From positions 2,994,501 through 3,058,500 of the forward strand of contig NZ_CP091430.1 in the NCBI RefSeq assembly GCF_024734895.1: a stretch of DNA of 64,000 nucleotides. Reading direction: 5' to 3'. Origin of the DNA: Paenibacillus spongiae. Its GTDB lineage: Bacteria > Bacillota > Bacilli > Paenibacillales > Paenibacillaceae. The notes under the pieces were generated by a model. It searched no databases and was not told the origin of the DNA. It saw nothing but the letters and a program-made list of their open reading frames with translations. Position 1 is the first letter of the stretch. Every line of letters begins with the position of its first letter. This document shows positions 7,684 to 16,688 of this stretch, piece after piece. The translations under genes were made by a program, and so were the position numbers.

Positions 7684-8553
7684 GTGGTGAGACTACTAAG
7701 ACGGCAAGGACTTACATTCGATGTGATCAACTATTCGTTTCTCGCTTTTCTGGCTTTTATTACGTTGTATCCATTTTGGGATTCGTTTATTGTTTCCATT
7801 ATCCCGATGGGGGAATATCTAAGTTCGAGTTTACATCTTTATCCCAAAAGCGTGACGTTCGAAGCTTACACTTATTTATTGTCCATGAAGGAGCTGTGGA
7901 ATTCGTACGGCGTCACTCTGATCATTACAGTCGCAGGCACATTGATCAATATGCTGCTGACGATTATGGCGGCCTATGCGCTCTCCGTGGAGGAATTAAA
8001 AGGCCGCAGGATCATGATGTTCTTTATCGTATTTACGATGCTGTTCAGCGGAGGCGTGATTCCTACTTACATCATCATTAAAGATTTGGGCATGATGAAC
8101 TCGCTGTGGGCGCTCATGATTCCCAGTGCGATCAACACGTACAATCTGATCGTATTGCGAAGCTTCTTTCAATCGATTCCGAGTGAGCTGGAGCAGTCCG
8201 CCAAAATAGACGGCTGCAGCGAGATGGGCGTCTTGTTCCGGATCGTAATTCCGTTGTCTCTTCCTGGCATAGCGACGATTACGTTGTTTTACGCGGTTGC
8301 CCATTGGAATGAGTTTTTTAACGCCATCTTTTATATTTCGGATAAAAGCCGTTACCCGCTTCAGCTGTTTTTGCGAGGCATGCTGTTCGAGAATGAATCT
8401 ACTTACTCGGGCGGCGGAGACAGCCCATACCTGTTAGGGCCTGCGATCAAGATGGCTGCGCTGATGGTCGCGACAATTCCGATCCTGCTCATCTATCCGT
8501 TCTTCCAAAAACATTTCGCTAAGGGGGCGATGCTGGGCGCTGTGAAGGAATGA
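7684..8553 (+). CDS. ABC sugar-type importer permease, YtcP/LplC family
   Basis: A 289-residue second permease of the importer. The start is GTG at 7684 (a second GTG at 7687 is equally possible), because AGAGGAG lies directly after the preceding stop; a longer frame would overlap the first permease without an RBS. It shows six transmembrane segments, the loop EQSAKIDGCSEMGVLFRIVIP (EAA motif with Glu-Gln-Ser replacing Glu-Ala-Ala) and the typical C-terminal end FFQKHFAKGAMLGAVKE. It is spaced 13 nt from the first permease and 55 nt from the lipoprotein gene. Confidence 0.93.
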   Translation: MVRLLRRQGLTFDVINYSFLAFLAFITLYPFWDSFIVSIIPMGEYLSSSLHLYPKSVTFEAYTYLLSMKELWNSYGVTLIITVAGTLINMLLTIMAAYALSVEELKGRRIMMFFIVFTMLFSGGVIPTYIIIKDLGMMNSLWALMIPSAINTYNLIVLRSFFQSIPSELEQSAKIDGCSEMGVLFRIVIPLSLPGIATITLFYAVAHWNEFFNAIFYISDKSRYPLQLFLRGMLFENESTYSGGGDSPYLLGPAIKMAALMVATIPILLIYPFFQKHFAKGAMLGAVKE

Positions 8554-8608
8554 GGCTCGAGGGGATAAATCATTTTAGACGATATCGTAACATGGAGGAG
8601 TATGTCAG

Positions 8609-10147
8609 ATGAGAAAAAGAAAACAGATTATTTCCACGGTGGTATTCATTTCGATCCTAACGCTGTTGCTGGCCGCTTGCGGAAGCGACAAAGACAAGGA
8701 GAATCAGGCGGCACAGAATGGGGAAAAGCAAGCCGCAAATAAAGAAGAGCCCTATGAATTGACCTATTTGACCACCGGCGATCAGGCCGCGAAACCGCTG
8801 CAGCCGAATGACCGGATCATCGCAGAAATTAACAAGCGGCTTAACATCAAATTGACCGTGAAAATCGTTCCCGAAGGCTCCATAGATAAAATTAACGCTG
8901 CTTTCGCCTCAGGGGATCTTCCGGATGTCGTATCGACCTATTTCCCAAAGAACGCCGTATCTCAATGGATTGATGAAGGGATTATTATCCCTCTGAACGA
9001 TTACCTCGACGATATGCCTACATTCAAGAAGGATATCGAAGAGCTTGGTTTGCAGTGGACGGCAGTTGACGGCAAATATAACGGCTATCCCTTTGTAAGC
9101 GGGATAAACAAATCGAACTATGCGGTGCAATATCGCGGAGACTGGCTTGAGAAGCTGGGGATTAGCCCGCCAGAAACATTGGACGATTTCTACCATGCGC
9201 TTAAAGCCGTAGCCAACAAAGATACGTATGGCTTCACGACGAATAAACCGAATGCCGGCGATCAATTTGGCGCATTTAACTTCGTGTTCTTCGCATATGG
9301 CCTGCCATACGGCGACTATGCCCTTGACGGCAATGATAATGTCATTCCTATTTTCGAACACCCTGCATTCAAACAGGGCATTGAATATTTGCGGAAGCTG
9401 TGGGATGAAAAACTGATCGATCCGGAATTTATGGCCATTGACCGCCCGACTAAAGAGCAAAAGTTCTTTCAAGGCAAAGCCGCATTTATGGACGGCCCTT
9501 TATTCAGACACTTGAACCGGATCGAAACCGGCGTTCAGAAGGTAGACCCGGCTGCCAAGCTGGCTTGGATCGCGCCTCCTGCTGGACCGGACGGCAAACG
9601 CGGCATGCCGCAAAAACCGAAGGGCGGAATTTTGACGTCCGTCACAACGGCAGCCAAAAATCCGCAGAAGGCAGCCGAGTTCATCGAATTCCTACTTTCG
9701 CGCGAAGGCAAGGACCTGCTTGAGCTTGGGATTGAAGGGCTTCACTATACGAAAGACGGCGATACCATCCATTACAAGGAAGACGAACGTGCCAAAGACG
9801 GATTTGCCGAGAACGGCTGGGCCCATCCGCTGGCGTGGGGTAACGTAACCTGGCCGATCGACGATGACTATCTGCCGCAAACCGAACCGCAAAGAGAACG
9901 TGCGGTGCAATCGGTTGAAGAAGCCTCGCAGTATTTTGTGCCCAATCTAGTGGAAAGAAGAACGGCGGAAGAAATCGAACTCGGATCGACCGTCAACGAC
10001 ATTTATAATCAGTACTTTCTGAATCTTGTCAACGGCAAGCTGGATATCGATAAAGGGATCGCTGAACTGAGCGGGAAGTGGAGGCAGCAAGGCGGAGACA
10101 AAATACTGAAGGCCGTTAATGAAGCTTACAAGAACAGCAAGAAATAA
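8609..10147 (+). CDS. Extracellular solute-binding lipoprotein of sugar-type importer
   Basis: A 512-residue lipoprotein. The lipobox LLAACG (Cys ~24) follows a charged MRKRKQ start and a hydrophobic stretch, and a low-complexity Gln/Ala/Glu linker leads to the type-1 binding-protein fold. The sequence has the LplA/YtcQ look: ISPPETLDDFYHALKAV, QPNDRII near the N-terminus and a late DIYNQYFLNLVNGK segment. It delivers substrate to the two permeases upstream. The size suits the oligosaccharide-binding group. The RBS GGAGGA lies ~10 nt before the ATG. Confidence 0.93.
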   Translation: MRKRKQIISTVVFISILTLLLAACGSDKDKENQAAQNGEKQAANKEEPYELTYLTTGDQAAKPLQPNDRIIAEINKRLNIKLTVKIVPEGSIDKINAAFASGDLPDVVSTYFPKNAVSQWIDEGIIIPLNDYLDDMPTFKKDIEELGLQWTAVDGKYNGYPFVSGINKSNYAVQYRGDWLEKLGISPPETLDDFYHALKAVANKDTYGFTTNKPNAGDQFGAFNFVFFAYGLPYGDYALDGNDNVIPIFEHPAFKQGIEYLRKLWDEKLIDPEFMAIDRPTKEQKFFQGKAAFMDGPLFRHLNRIETGVQKVDPAAKLAWIAPPAGPDGKRGMPQKPKGGILTSVTTAAKNPQKAAEFIEFLLSREGKDLLELGIEGLHYTKDGDTIHYKEDERAKDGFAENGWAHPLAWGNVTWPIDDDYLPQTEPQRERAVQSVEEASQYFVPNLVERRTAEEIELGSTVNDIYNQYFLNLVNGKLDIDKGIAELSGKWRQQGGDKILKAVNEAYKNSKK

Positions 10148-10206
10148 TGAAAGAGGAGGTCGCAAGGGCTTGAGTTGCGAATCAATAGGCAGCCGTCTTA
10201 TCCAGA

Positions 10207-10249
10207 AGAGACATTTCCTTTCCGTGAGCTGGAATGGGAATGTCTCTTT
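10207..10249 (+). terminator. Terminator after first importer operon
   Basis: A 12-bp stem AGAGACATTTCC/GGGAATGTCTCT (one wobble) with an 18-nt loop and a short T run lies 60 nt after the lipoprotein stop. Confidence 0.65.
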
Positions 10250-10266
10250 GCCTTGCGACGATAGCG

Positions 10267-10492
10267 ATGAAGGAGGAGCAGCAGCAGATCCTGAGCGGGC
10301 TGCCCTTATTTGCAGTAAAATCGGGACAATGCTATATTTTTTATAGCTCATTAAATTATGATATACAAGAAGAGCTAGTGCAGTTGTCGATATGCTTACA
10401 TCGCATCCATCCCCGATCTAACCGCAGGAAGTAAAATTGCTATACGCATTAATAGAAACCAAGAGCTGCGGGAATATTGGGCTCGTGTTTGA
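10267..10492 (+). pseudogene. Possible frameshifted gene remnant, family unknown
   Basis: The 394-nt gap before the AlkD-like gene holds a coding-like stretch. One frame gives MKEEQQQILSGLPLFAVKSG and continues to about LVQLSICLH; another then gives DLTAGSKIAIRINRNQ and LREYWARV before a stop. Joined by one frameshift near 10395 they read like the end of a globular protein. I do not recognise the family, and chance is possible. Confidence 0.25.
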
Positions 10493-10541
10493 AGGCCTGG
10501 ACTTTTAGTACAAAACCTCCCAAAGAAGGAAGTGTTACATA

Positions 10542-11249
10542 ATGAATGTCGAAATGGTTATGCAGGAGCTTGAAGCTCTAGGCAAAGAACGAACCAAGAA
10601 AATGTACGGATCCAATGGCGCGCACGAACCGCTTTTTGGCGTGGCTACAGGCCATATGAAGCCCATCGCCAAGAAAATTAAAAAAAATCAACCTTTGGCT
10701 GAGCAGCTTTACAACACAGGGAACTACGACGCCATGTACTTTGCCGGCGTCATAGCAGACCCAAAAGCAATGACGGAAGCGGATTTTGATCGTTGGATGG
10801 ATACGGCTTACTTTTATATGCTGTCCGATTATGTGGTTGCCGTAACCTTGGCAGAAACAGATATTGCGCAAGAAGTTGCCGATAAATGGATCGCAAGCGG
10901 CGAAGAGCTGCGAATGTCTGCGGGCTGGAGTTGTTACTGCTGGCTTTTGGGTAATCGACCGGACACTGAATTTTCGCAAACCAAGCTTGCCAATATGCTT
11001 GAACTTGTCGTCAATACGATTCACGATTCGCCTGAACGAACGAAATACGCCATGAATAATTTTATTTACACAGCAGCGGTATCCTATTTGCCGCTCCATG
11101 AGAAGGCGATCGAGACCGCAAAGGCAGTAGGCCCAGTAGAAGTCAATCGGGACAAGAAAAAAAGCAAGTTCCTGAGCGCTTCCGAAAATATTCAAAAGGC
11201 AGTAGATAAGGGGCAAATTGGTTTCAAACGCAAATATGTAAGGTGTTAA
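10542..11249 (+). CDS. DNA alkylation repair family protein (AlkD-like HEAT repeats)
   Basis: A 235-residue all-helical protein of the DNA alkylation repair family (PF08713-type). AlkC/AlkD members excise positively charged alkylated bases. The sequence shows amphipathic helix pairs without membrane segments, with the family-typical GVATGHMKPIAKKIKK, LYNTGNYDAMYFAGVIADP and a late VNRDKKKSKFLSASENIQKA segment. Enzymatic activity is not certain, because many relatives are uncharacterised. The ATG follows GAAGGAAG. It looks monocistronic, with a strong terminator shared with the convergent importer. Confidence 0.85.
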   Translation: MNVEMVMQELEALGKERTKKMYGSNGAHEPLFGVATGHMKPIAKKIKKNQPLAEQLYNTGNYDAMYFAGVIADPKAMTEADFDRWMDTAYFYMLSDYVVAVTLAETDIAQEVADKWIASGEELRMSAGWSCYCWLLGNRPDTEFSQTKLANMLELVVNTIHDSPERTKYAMNNFIYTAAVSYLPLHEKAIETAKAVGPVEVNRDKKKSKFLSASENIQKAVDKGQIGFKRKYVRC

Positions 11250-11340
11250 ACAACAGCCTCGCCTCGCGATTTAGCCCTATATAGATGTTGAATCAGTGAA
11301 GAGCAAGCAAAGGGATGATCACCTAAGCATTCGAATGCAA

Positions 11341-11374
11341 TGACAAAAAAGGCTGCCAGGCAGCCTTTTTGTCA
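11341..11374. terminator. Bidirectional terminator between convergent genes
   Basis: TGACAAAAAAGGCTG and CAGCCTTTTTGTCA form a long stem around loop CCAGG, with A runs on one side and T runs on the other. It serves the alkD-like gene (+) and the importer operon (-). Confidence 0.85.
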
Positions 11375-11420
11375 TGTGAGTATTATCTTATATCCCGATA
11401 AAAGTAGGATCCGATGTTGA

Positions 11421-12299
11421 TTAACCTTTTACCGAACCGATCATTGCGCCTTTCGCAAAATATTTTTGGATAAAAGGATAAACGATCAAAATTGGAAGTG
11501 TCGCAACGACGATCGATGCCATCTTTACCGTATTCTCGGAAACGTTCCGTTGGTAGCCAATCGATATGCCCTGGCTTTGAAGAGCAGTGGATGCGTTGCT
11601 TACAATATCTTTTAGAACAGCTTGCAGGGCCCATTTGTTCTTGTCGGTGATATACAGGATCGTGGAGAAAAAATCATTCCAGTAGTAAACAGCCGTGAAC
11701 AAGCCTATCGTAGCGAGCACCGCTTTCGACAATGGCAAAATAATCCGGAAGAAAATCGTCAGATCGTTTGCGCCGTCAATCTTAGCTGCTTCTTCCAGTT
11801 CATCCGGAATGCCCAGAAAAAAGCTCTTCATAACGAGAATATTCCAGGCGCCAATGAGACTCGGGAGAATTAAGGACGCATAGGTGTCAAGCATGCCTAG
11901 ATCCTTGATAAGTAGATAGCTTGGCACCATGCCGCCGTTAAAAAGCATCGTAAACAGAATGATAAAGGAGAAGAACGTTTTGCCTCTCAGCCTTTTCTTA
12001 GAGATGGCGTAAGCAGTTGTGGCTGTAAAAAAGACGGAAAGTATCGTTCCGATTACCGTGACGATCATGGAAACTCTAAAGCCACTTAAGAAAGAAACGT
12101 TGCCGATGACTACTTTATACGCAGCCAGGGAAAATCCTCGCGGTACGAAAAACATGCCGCCGCTTGCAGCCAGTGTCGCGTCACTGAGAGAGTACATGGT
12201 CAGGTACCAGAACGGGTAGAGCATGGCAATGGTTAGGAGGATCATGAACGTGACATTTAGAGAATGAAACACTTTTTCGCCGAGCGAGGTTTTGATCAT
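11421..12299 (-). CDS. ABC sugar-type importer permease, YtcP/LplC family
   Basis: A 292-residue permease, last gene of the second importer operon. It has six transmembrane segments, a canonical EAA loop (EEAAKIDGANDLTIFFRIILP) and the family end FIQKYFAKGAMIGSVKG. Start ATG at 12299 has AAGGAGGAG 6 nt upstream. It begins 12 nt after the LplB-type permease stop, so translation is probably coupled. No ATPase gene is present in the operon; a shared MsmX-like ATPase is the usual partner. Confidence 0.93.
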   Translation of the reverse strand: MIKTSLGEKVFHSLNVTFMILLTIAMLYPFWYLTMYSLSDATLAASGGMFFVPRGFSLAAYKVVIGNVSFLSGFRVSMIVTVIGTILSVFFTATTAYAISKKRLRGKTFFSFIILFTMLFNGGMVPSYLLIKDLGMLDTYASLILPSLIGAWNILVMKSFFLGIPDELEEAAKIDGANDLTIFFRIILPLSKAVLATIGLFTAVYYWNDFFSTILYITDKNKWALQAVLKDIVSNASTALQSQGISIGYQRNVSENTVKMASIVVATLPILIVYPFIQKYFAKGAMIGSVKG

Positions 12300-12311
12300 A
12301 ACAGCTCCTCC

Positions 12312-13283
12312 TTACCACAGGCCTTCATTGCCGGTTTTTTTGACGAACTGGTTTGCAAGAACGATTAGGACAAGGGCGATAACGGATTTGAATATACCCG
12401 CCGCAGCACCCAAACTGTAATTGGACTCTAGAATACCTTTCCTATATACGTAGGTGTCAATGACATCGGCTACGTCGTAAACAAGCGGATTATAGAGCAG
12501 GAAGATCTGCATGAATCCAGCCTCTAGAATGTTGCCTAAGCTCAGGATGAATAAAATAATGATGACCGGACGAATGGAAGGGAGCGTGACATGCCACATT
12601 TGTTTCAAGCGGTTGGCGCCGTCCATTCTGGCAGCCTCATATAGATTCGGATCAACGCCTGCCATTGCGGCCAAGTATATGATCGTGCCCCATCCGATTT
12701 CTTTGTAAATATCAGAAAAGACAAGGATCCAGCGGAAATAACTGGATTCGGTCAGGAAACTGACCGGTTTGGCGCCGAACATACCCAGGACATAATTGAC
12801 GATCCCGTCAACCGGATTCAAGAAGATCGTAATAATGCCTGCAAAAATAACCCATGAAATAAAGTGAGGCAAATAGATAACCGTTTGCGTAAACTTTTTG
12901 AACATCCTATTTTTCAATTCATTAAGCAGCAATGACAGAATAATGGCCGCCGGAAAACCTAGCAGCAGCTTCATCGCGCTGATAATGAATGTATTCGCGA
13001 AAATTTGCCCGAAATCGGGAGTGCGGAATAAGCGTTCGAATTGTTGCAAGCCTACCCAGGGACTGGCGGAAATTCCGGTGAAAATGTTGAATTCCTTAAA
13101 GGCGATAATCAAACCATACATCGGATAATATTTAAAGATTAGGAGAAAAACGATCCCAGGAAGCAGCAATAAGTATAAATATTTATCGCGGATCAAATCT
13201 TTTATGAAACGTTGCCGATGGACTAATGCTTTAGGTGCAGAAGCGTGGGATCCCGTGTCCAAATTCAATCCTTGTTGTTTCAT
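12312..13283 (-). CDS. ABC sugar-type importer permease, LplB family
   Basis: A 323-residue permease. The start ATG at 13283 is fixed by GAGAGGAG; the longer frame to 13403 runs into the end of the binding-protein gene and is rejected. An Arg/Lys-rich N-terminal segment (HRQRFIKDLIRDKYLY) precedes six hydrophobic helices. The EAA loop reads YEAARMDGANRLKQMWHVTLP. It pairs with the YtcP-type permease directly downstream and is separated from the binding-protein gene by a strong hairpin that may lower permease expression. Confidence 0.93.
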   Translation of the reverse strand: MKQQGLNLDTGSHASAPKALVHRQRFIKDLIRDKYLYLLLLPGIVFLLIFKYYPMYGLIIAFKEFNIFTGISASPWVGLQQFERLFRTPDFGQIFANTFIISAMKLLLGFPAAIILSLLLNELKNRMFKKFTQTVIYLPHFISWVIFAGIITIFLNPVDGIVNYVLGMFGAKPVSFLTESSYFRWILVFSDIYKEIGWGTIIYLAAMAGVDPNLYEAARMDGANRLKQMWHVTLPSIRPVIIILFILSLGNILEAGFMQIFLLYNPLVYDVADVIDTYVYRKGILESNYSLGAAAGIFKSVIALVLIVLANQFVKKTGNEGLW

Positions 13284-13324
13284 AACCGCTCTCCTCTCGT
13301 TCGCAAGATATATAGTGTTCTTCC

Positions 13325-13361
13325 AAAAGAGCTGGTTCCCATCTGAGATGGGAACCAGCTC
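13325..13361 (-). terminator. Intercistronic hairpin / partial terminator between binding protein and permeases
   Basis: A perfect 15-bp stem GAGCTGGTTCCCATC (13329-13343) and its complement (13347-13361), loop of 3, is followed on the minus strand by TTTT. It starts 8 nt after the lipoprotein stop. Such hairpins stabilise the upstream message and reduce read-through into permease genes. Confidence 0.8.
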
Positions 13362-13369
13362 TCCACCAT

Positions 13370-14989
13370 TTATTTGAAAGGCTCGATTTCTTTTGTATAC
13401 CACTCTTCGTATGCGGCGAACTCTTCTTTCTGCTCTTTGTACAGCTTGTTGGCTTCTTCTTCAACTTGTTTGCCGCCGAGTTTGTAGTACTGCTCGACAA
13501 ATTTGTCGAATTCGTCGATGCTCAGTTTGCCGGAGATGATGCCGTAGAACGTTTGGTCTCTCAATTTGGTAAGATCGGCGTTATATTCGATAAAAGCTGG
13601 TCTATCAAGCGATTTAAACTCTACAGTCAGATCTCTTAGCGGTTGTGAAGTTATTGCGCGCTTTTTGAACAACTCGTTAACTTCAGGGGTGTTCTTGATG
13701 TTCGCTTCGTCTTTGCGGGAAATGTACCAGCCGAAGTTACCGAGGCCGAGTTTATCCGATTCATCAGGCGTCACGAGCGACTTGAACTCACCGTTCTCAA
13801 TTTTATAATGCTCGCCTTCTTTGCCGAAGTTCACCAGTTTGTATGTTTCAGGATCCGCCATTTGGTTTAGCACGGACATAACGCCCGCAGAGTCTTTCTC
13901 TTTGTTGGTGATGGAAAGGTAAGACCATCCGCCGACATCAGAAGGACTATCGGATGAGAAGCCATCCGGTCCTTTAATCGGTTCGATGTACATCAGTTCT
14001 GCGCCAGGTGTGTTTGCTTGCAACCCGCGGACGATGTTATTGCCTGGATTGAAGTAGTCAACCCACCGATAAATGGAACCGACTTTCCCTTGCTGCAAAA
14101 TTTCCTCGAATTTGCTTCCGTCCGTTTGACCAACCAATATCATGCGAGGATCGATCAGGCCTTCTTTGAACATATCCTGCAGAACTTTAAGAGCTTCCTT
14201 CGTTTGCGGCAGTACGGAGCCATATTTGACTGTTCCGTCTTCCGTTATCATGAAGCTGTCCGGATTCGTTTTATAAGCGTACAGGATAGGGCCAAAGCTG
14301 CGTAATTCGGCTGGGCCGGACAATCCATACGTATCGTCTTCGCCGTTGTCGTCCGGATCATTCTTAGTGAACGCGCGAAGAACATCGGTATACTCCTGCA
14401 GGGTAGTAGGCGTTTGCAAATTAAGCTTATCAATCCAATCCTTGCGGAGAATGGTCGTCATTGTTCCTGCTTCAGCGATATCGGCCGGAACGCGGTACAT
14501 TTTACCGCTCTTATCCCACGAATAGAATAAGTTCTCTTTCGAATAGTAGTCGAGAATGTTTTTACCGTTCTTTTGCAGAAGAGGAACCAGATCCGCAATA
14601 ATCCCGGATTCAGACCAAGTCTTGTATTCTTTGTTCATATCCCAATACCATAGGATATTCGGCATTGTTTTCTTATCGCTCATAATCAGATTGATTTTTG
14701 TCTTTGCCTGATCCCAGCCTGGAAGCATAAGGCTATCAATATCTACATTTCTGTTTAGTTTGGATGACAAATCCTCTTCTAAAGCGCTTTCAACCCATGC
14801 CTTAGGAGTTTTCGGCCCAGCCATCAGTGTCATTGTAACTTTGAGTGGGGACGTATCGGCCGCAGCAGGTTGGTCTTTGTTCGTTCCGCTTTCGCCAGCA
14901 TTGCCATTGTTTCCGGTATTTCCTCCGGAGCATGCAGCAACCGTCAGCATGGCCGCCAGAGTTAAAGTAGTCAGTACCTGTTTCTTCAT
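13370..14989 (-). CDS. Extracellular solute-binding lipoprotein of second importer
   Basis: A 539-residue lipoprotein and first gene of its operon. MKKQVLTTLTLAAMLTVAAC gives a signal sequence with Cys at residue 20, followed by a Gly/Asn-rich linker. The mature part is a type-1 binding protein of the large LplA/YtcQ group (VDIDSLMLPGWDQAKTKINL, DWIDKLNLQTPTTLQEYTDV). The start ATG at 14989 follows TAAGGAGG; the earlier in-frame Met at 15031 lacks an RBS. A promoter region with a near-consensus cre site lies upstream, and a divergent LacI-type gene is the likely local regulator. Confidence 0.93.
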   Translation of the reverse strand: MKKQVLTTLTLAAMLTVAACSGGNTGNNGNAGESGTNKDQPAAADTSPLKVTMTLMAGPKTPKAWVESALEEDLSSKLNRNVDIDSLMLPGWDQAKTKINLIMSDKKTMPNILWYWDMNKEYKTWSESGIIADLVPLLQKNGKNILDYYSKENLFYSWDKSGKMYRVPADIAEAGTMTTILRKDWIDKLNLQTPTTLQEYTDVLRAFTKNDPDDNGEDDTYGLSGPAELRSFGPILYAYKTNPDSFMITEDGTVKYGSVLPQTKEALKVLQDMFKEGLIDPRMILVGQTDGSKFEEILQQGKVGSIYRWVDYFNPGNNIVRGLQANTPGAELMYIEPIKGPDGFSSDSPSDVGGWSYLSITNKEKDSAGVMSVLNQMADPETYKLVNFGKEGEHYKIENGEFKSLVTPDESDKLGLGNFGWYISRKDEANIKNTPEVNELFKKRAITSQPLRDLTVEFKSLDRPAFIEYNADLTKLRDQTFYGIISGKLSIDEFDKFVEQYYKLGGKQVEEEANKLYKEQKEEFAAYEEWYTKEIEPFK

Positions 14990-15127
14990 TTTGTTATGCC
15001 TCCTTATGTATTGACAAATAACCTGCTCCAATAGGATGAAGCGCTTTCAATGGGTGCGAGCATAAAGATATTTTACAATTGGTGCAAAATACCAGGTGCA
15101 AAACTTACATTTGTGATACTTTTGTAA

Positions 15128-15179
15128 TGAATACGTTTACAATAAGGCGATTATATACTATGTCAATGTAAAATGTAAA
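15128..15179 (-). promoter_or_regulatory. Promoter region of second importer with cre-like site
   Basis: On the minus strand TTTACA (15174-15179), 18 bp and TATAAT (15150-15155) form one promoter; TTGACA (15161-15166) with ATTGTA (15138-15143) is an alternative. Bases 15128-15141 read TGTAAACGTATTCA on the minus strand, one mismatch from the CcpA consensus TGWAANCGNTNWCA. Its position at or just after the -10 fits repression. Confidence 0.65.
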
Positions 15180-15275
15180 TAGTGCTTTTTATGGGTTATC
15201 CCCCCATTTAGGAGAGGATAGGACTGCGGATATCTTCAAATTCTACTTATTCCGGGATCATATTTACCTTTCCCG

Positions 15276-15306
15276 TTGACAAAACTGACGGTTTTCATAG
15301 TATTAT
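15276..15306 (+). promoter_or_regulatory. Promoter of LacI-type regulator gene
   Basis: TTGACA (15276-15281) and TATTAT (15301-15306) are 19 bp apart. The spacer contains AAAACTGACGGTTTT, a small dyad that could be an autoregulatory site. Confidence 0.45.
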
Positions 15307-15330
15307 AAGAAATGGCTATTATGGTAAAGG

Positions 15331-16389
15331 ATGAATGTGCTTGTGAAGAAAATAACCACTTCCGATATTTCGAACTATTTGGGTATTTCGCGAAATACGG
15401 TTTCGAAAGCGCTTAACAATCATCCTGATATTTCGGATGAGACCAAGCAAAAAATAATCGATCAGGCTATAAAAATGGGCTATAAGAACATCAAGCTTCC
15501 TCCTGCAGTTCTCCCGGAGACGGATACCAGCAGAACGAAGAGCATCGCCTTTATTACAAAAAGGGATGTTGGGATTGAAACGTTCTGGATGAATGTGATG
15601 AGCGGAGTGGAAGAGCTCATCAGCGGCAACCGCTATGAGATGAAGTTGAGCTTCATCAAGAATGAAGATATCGATTCATTGCTTATCCCACAAATTTTAA
15701 CCAGCGGAATCGACGGTTTCATTGTAGCGGGCAGTGTGAACAAAACGTATAATGAAAAATTGATGAGCGTATCACTTCCTAAAGTGTTTATTGACATTCA
15801 TTCGGATTTTTCATTTTCCGAGTTGAATTCTGATATTGTCATGATGGAAAGTGAAGGTAGTATCTATCAGATTACACGTCGCTTGATTCAAGAGGGACAT
15901 CGAGACATCGGTTTTATCGGGGATCTATCCATAAGAAGCTATATGGAGCGGTGGCTTGGTTTTATTAGGGCTCATTACGAAACCGGTTTGATGATTAATC
16001 CGGATTATTGCATCACATCCAATGATCCAAGGAATTATCAATATTATGAAGATGTGGCGGAGCGGCTCGGCGCGCTGAAGCAATTTCCATCTGCATTCGT
16101 TTGCGCCAATGACGTCACCGCAATTATCGTTATCAGATATTTCAGAAATGCAGGCATGTCCATTCCAAGTGATATCGCCGTATCCGGCTTTGACAGTATC
16201 AAAGAAATCGAGTTTCTTGATTTTTCACTGACTACGGTGATCAATGATGAATTCCGGCTAGGACTGCGTGCTGCGGAACAATTGTTGACACGAATGCGCG
16301 AACCGAATCGCCTTCCGGAAATCATCCGTCTTCCCACCAAAGTGTTGTTTGGAGAGAGTACAACAAGGCCTGCTCCTGCAAAACTGTAA
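15331..16389 (+). CDS. LacI-family transcriptional regulator
   Basis: A 352-residue regulator. Residues ~8-55 form the LacI helix-turn-helix (TTSDISNYLGISRNTVSKAL, then NHPDISDETKQKI), followed by a periplasmic-binding-like ligand domain (SIAFITKRDVG, IDGFIVAGS, DIAVSGFDSI). It is divergent from the sugar importer at 11421-14989, the classical arrangement for a substrate-responsive repressor. The start is uncertain: ATG 15331 is close to AAAGG, while GTG at 15343 would have better spacing. Co-regulation with CcpA is plausible from the cre-like site. Confidence 0.9.
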   Translation: MNVLVKKITTSDISNYLGISRNTVSKALNNHPDISDETKQKIIDQAIKMGYKNIKLPPAVLPETDTSRTKSIAFITKRDVGIETFWMNVMSGVEELISGNRYEMKLSFIKNEDIDSLLIPQILTSGIDGFIVAGSVNKTYNEKLMSVSLPKVFIDIHSDFSFSELNSDIVMMESEGSIYQITRRLIQEGHRDIGFIGDLSIRSYMERWLGFIRAHYETGLMINPDYCITSNDPRNYQYYEDVAERLGALKQFPSAFVCANDVTAIIVIRYFRNAGMSIPSDIAVSGFDSIKEIEFLDFSLTTVINDEFRLGLRAAEQLLTRMREPNRLPEIIRLPTKVLFGESTTRPAPAKL

Positions 16390-16521
16390 CCAAACAAAAC
16401 CGCTGTCTAACGCATTTGTAACAGGAAGTGACGTTTTGTGAATTTATGTAACCCGATGATACTATTGAGAGAATGAATAATCTTTGGGGGAGGCAGTATA
16501 GGAGTTCGTTTATAATTGTTC

Positions 16522-16570
16522 TTAATAAAAGAAAGTCATCAGGCACCTGCTGATGACTTTCTTTTATTAA
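16522..16570. terminator. Bidirectional terminator (21-bp perfect stem)
   Basis: Arms 16522-16542 and 16550-16570 are perfect complements containing AAAAGAAAGTCATCAG; the loop is 7 nt. It lies between the LacI-type gene (+) and the PNPOx-like gene (-), with A/T runs at both ends of the stem. The rest of 16390-16688 shows nothing else recognisable. Confidence 0.85.
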
Positions 16571-16688
16571 TTTACATACAAGTAAGCACCAAATACTTCC
16601 CACCCATAGCCGCCATATCATACGTTTCGAGCACGGTCGCCACATTTCGGATGCTCTTTTTCGCATGTCTAGGTAAGCAGAGTAGTCG

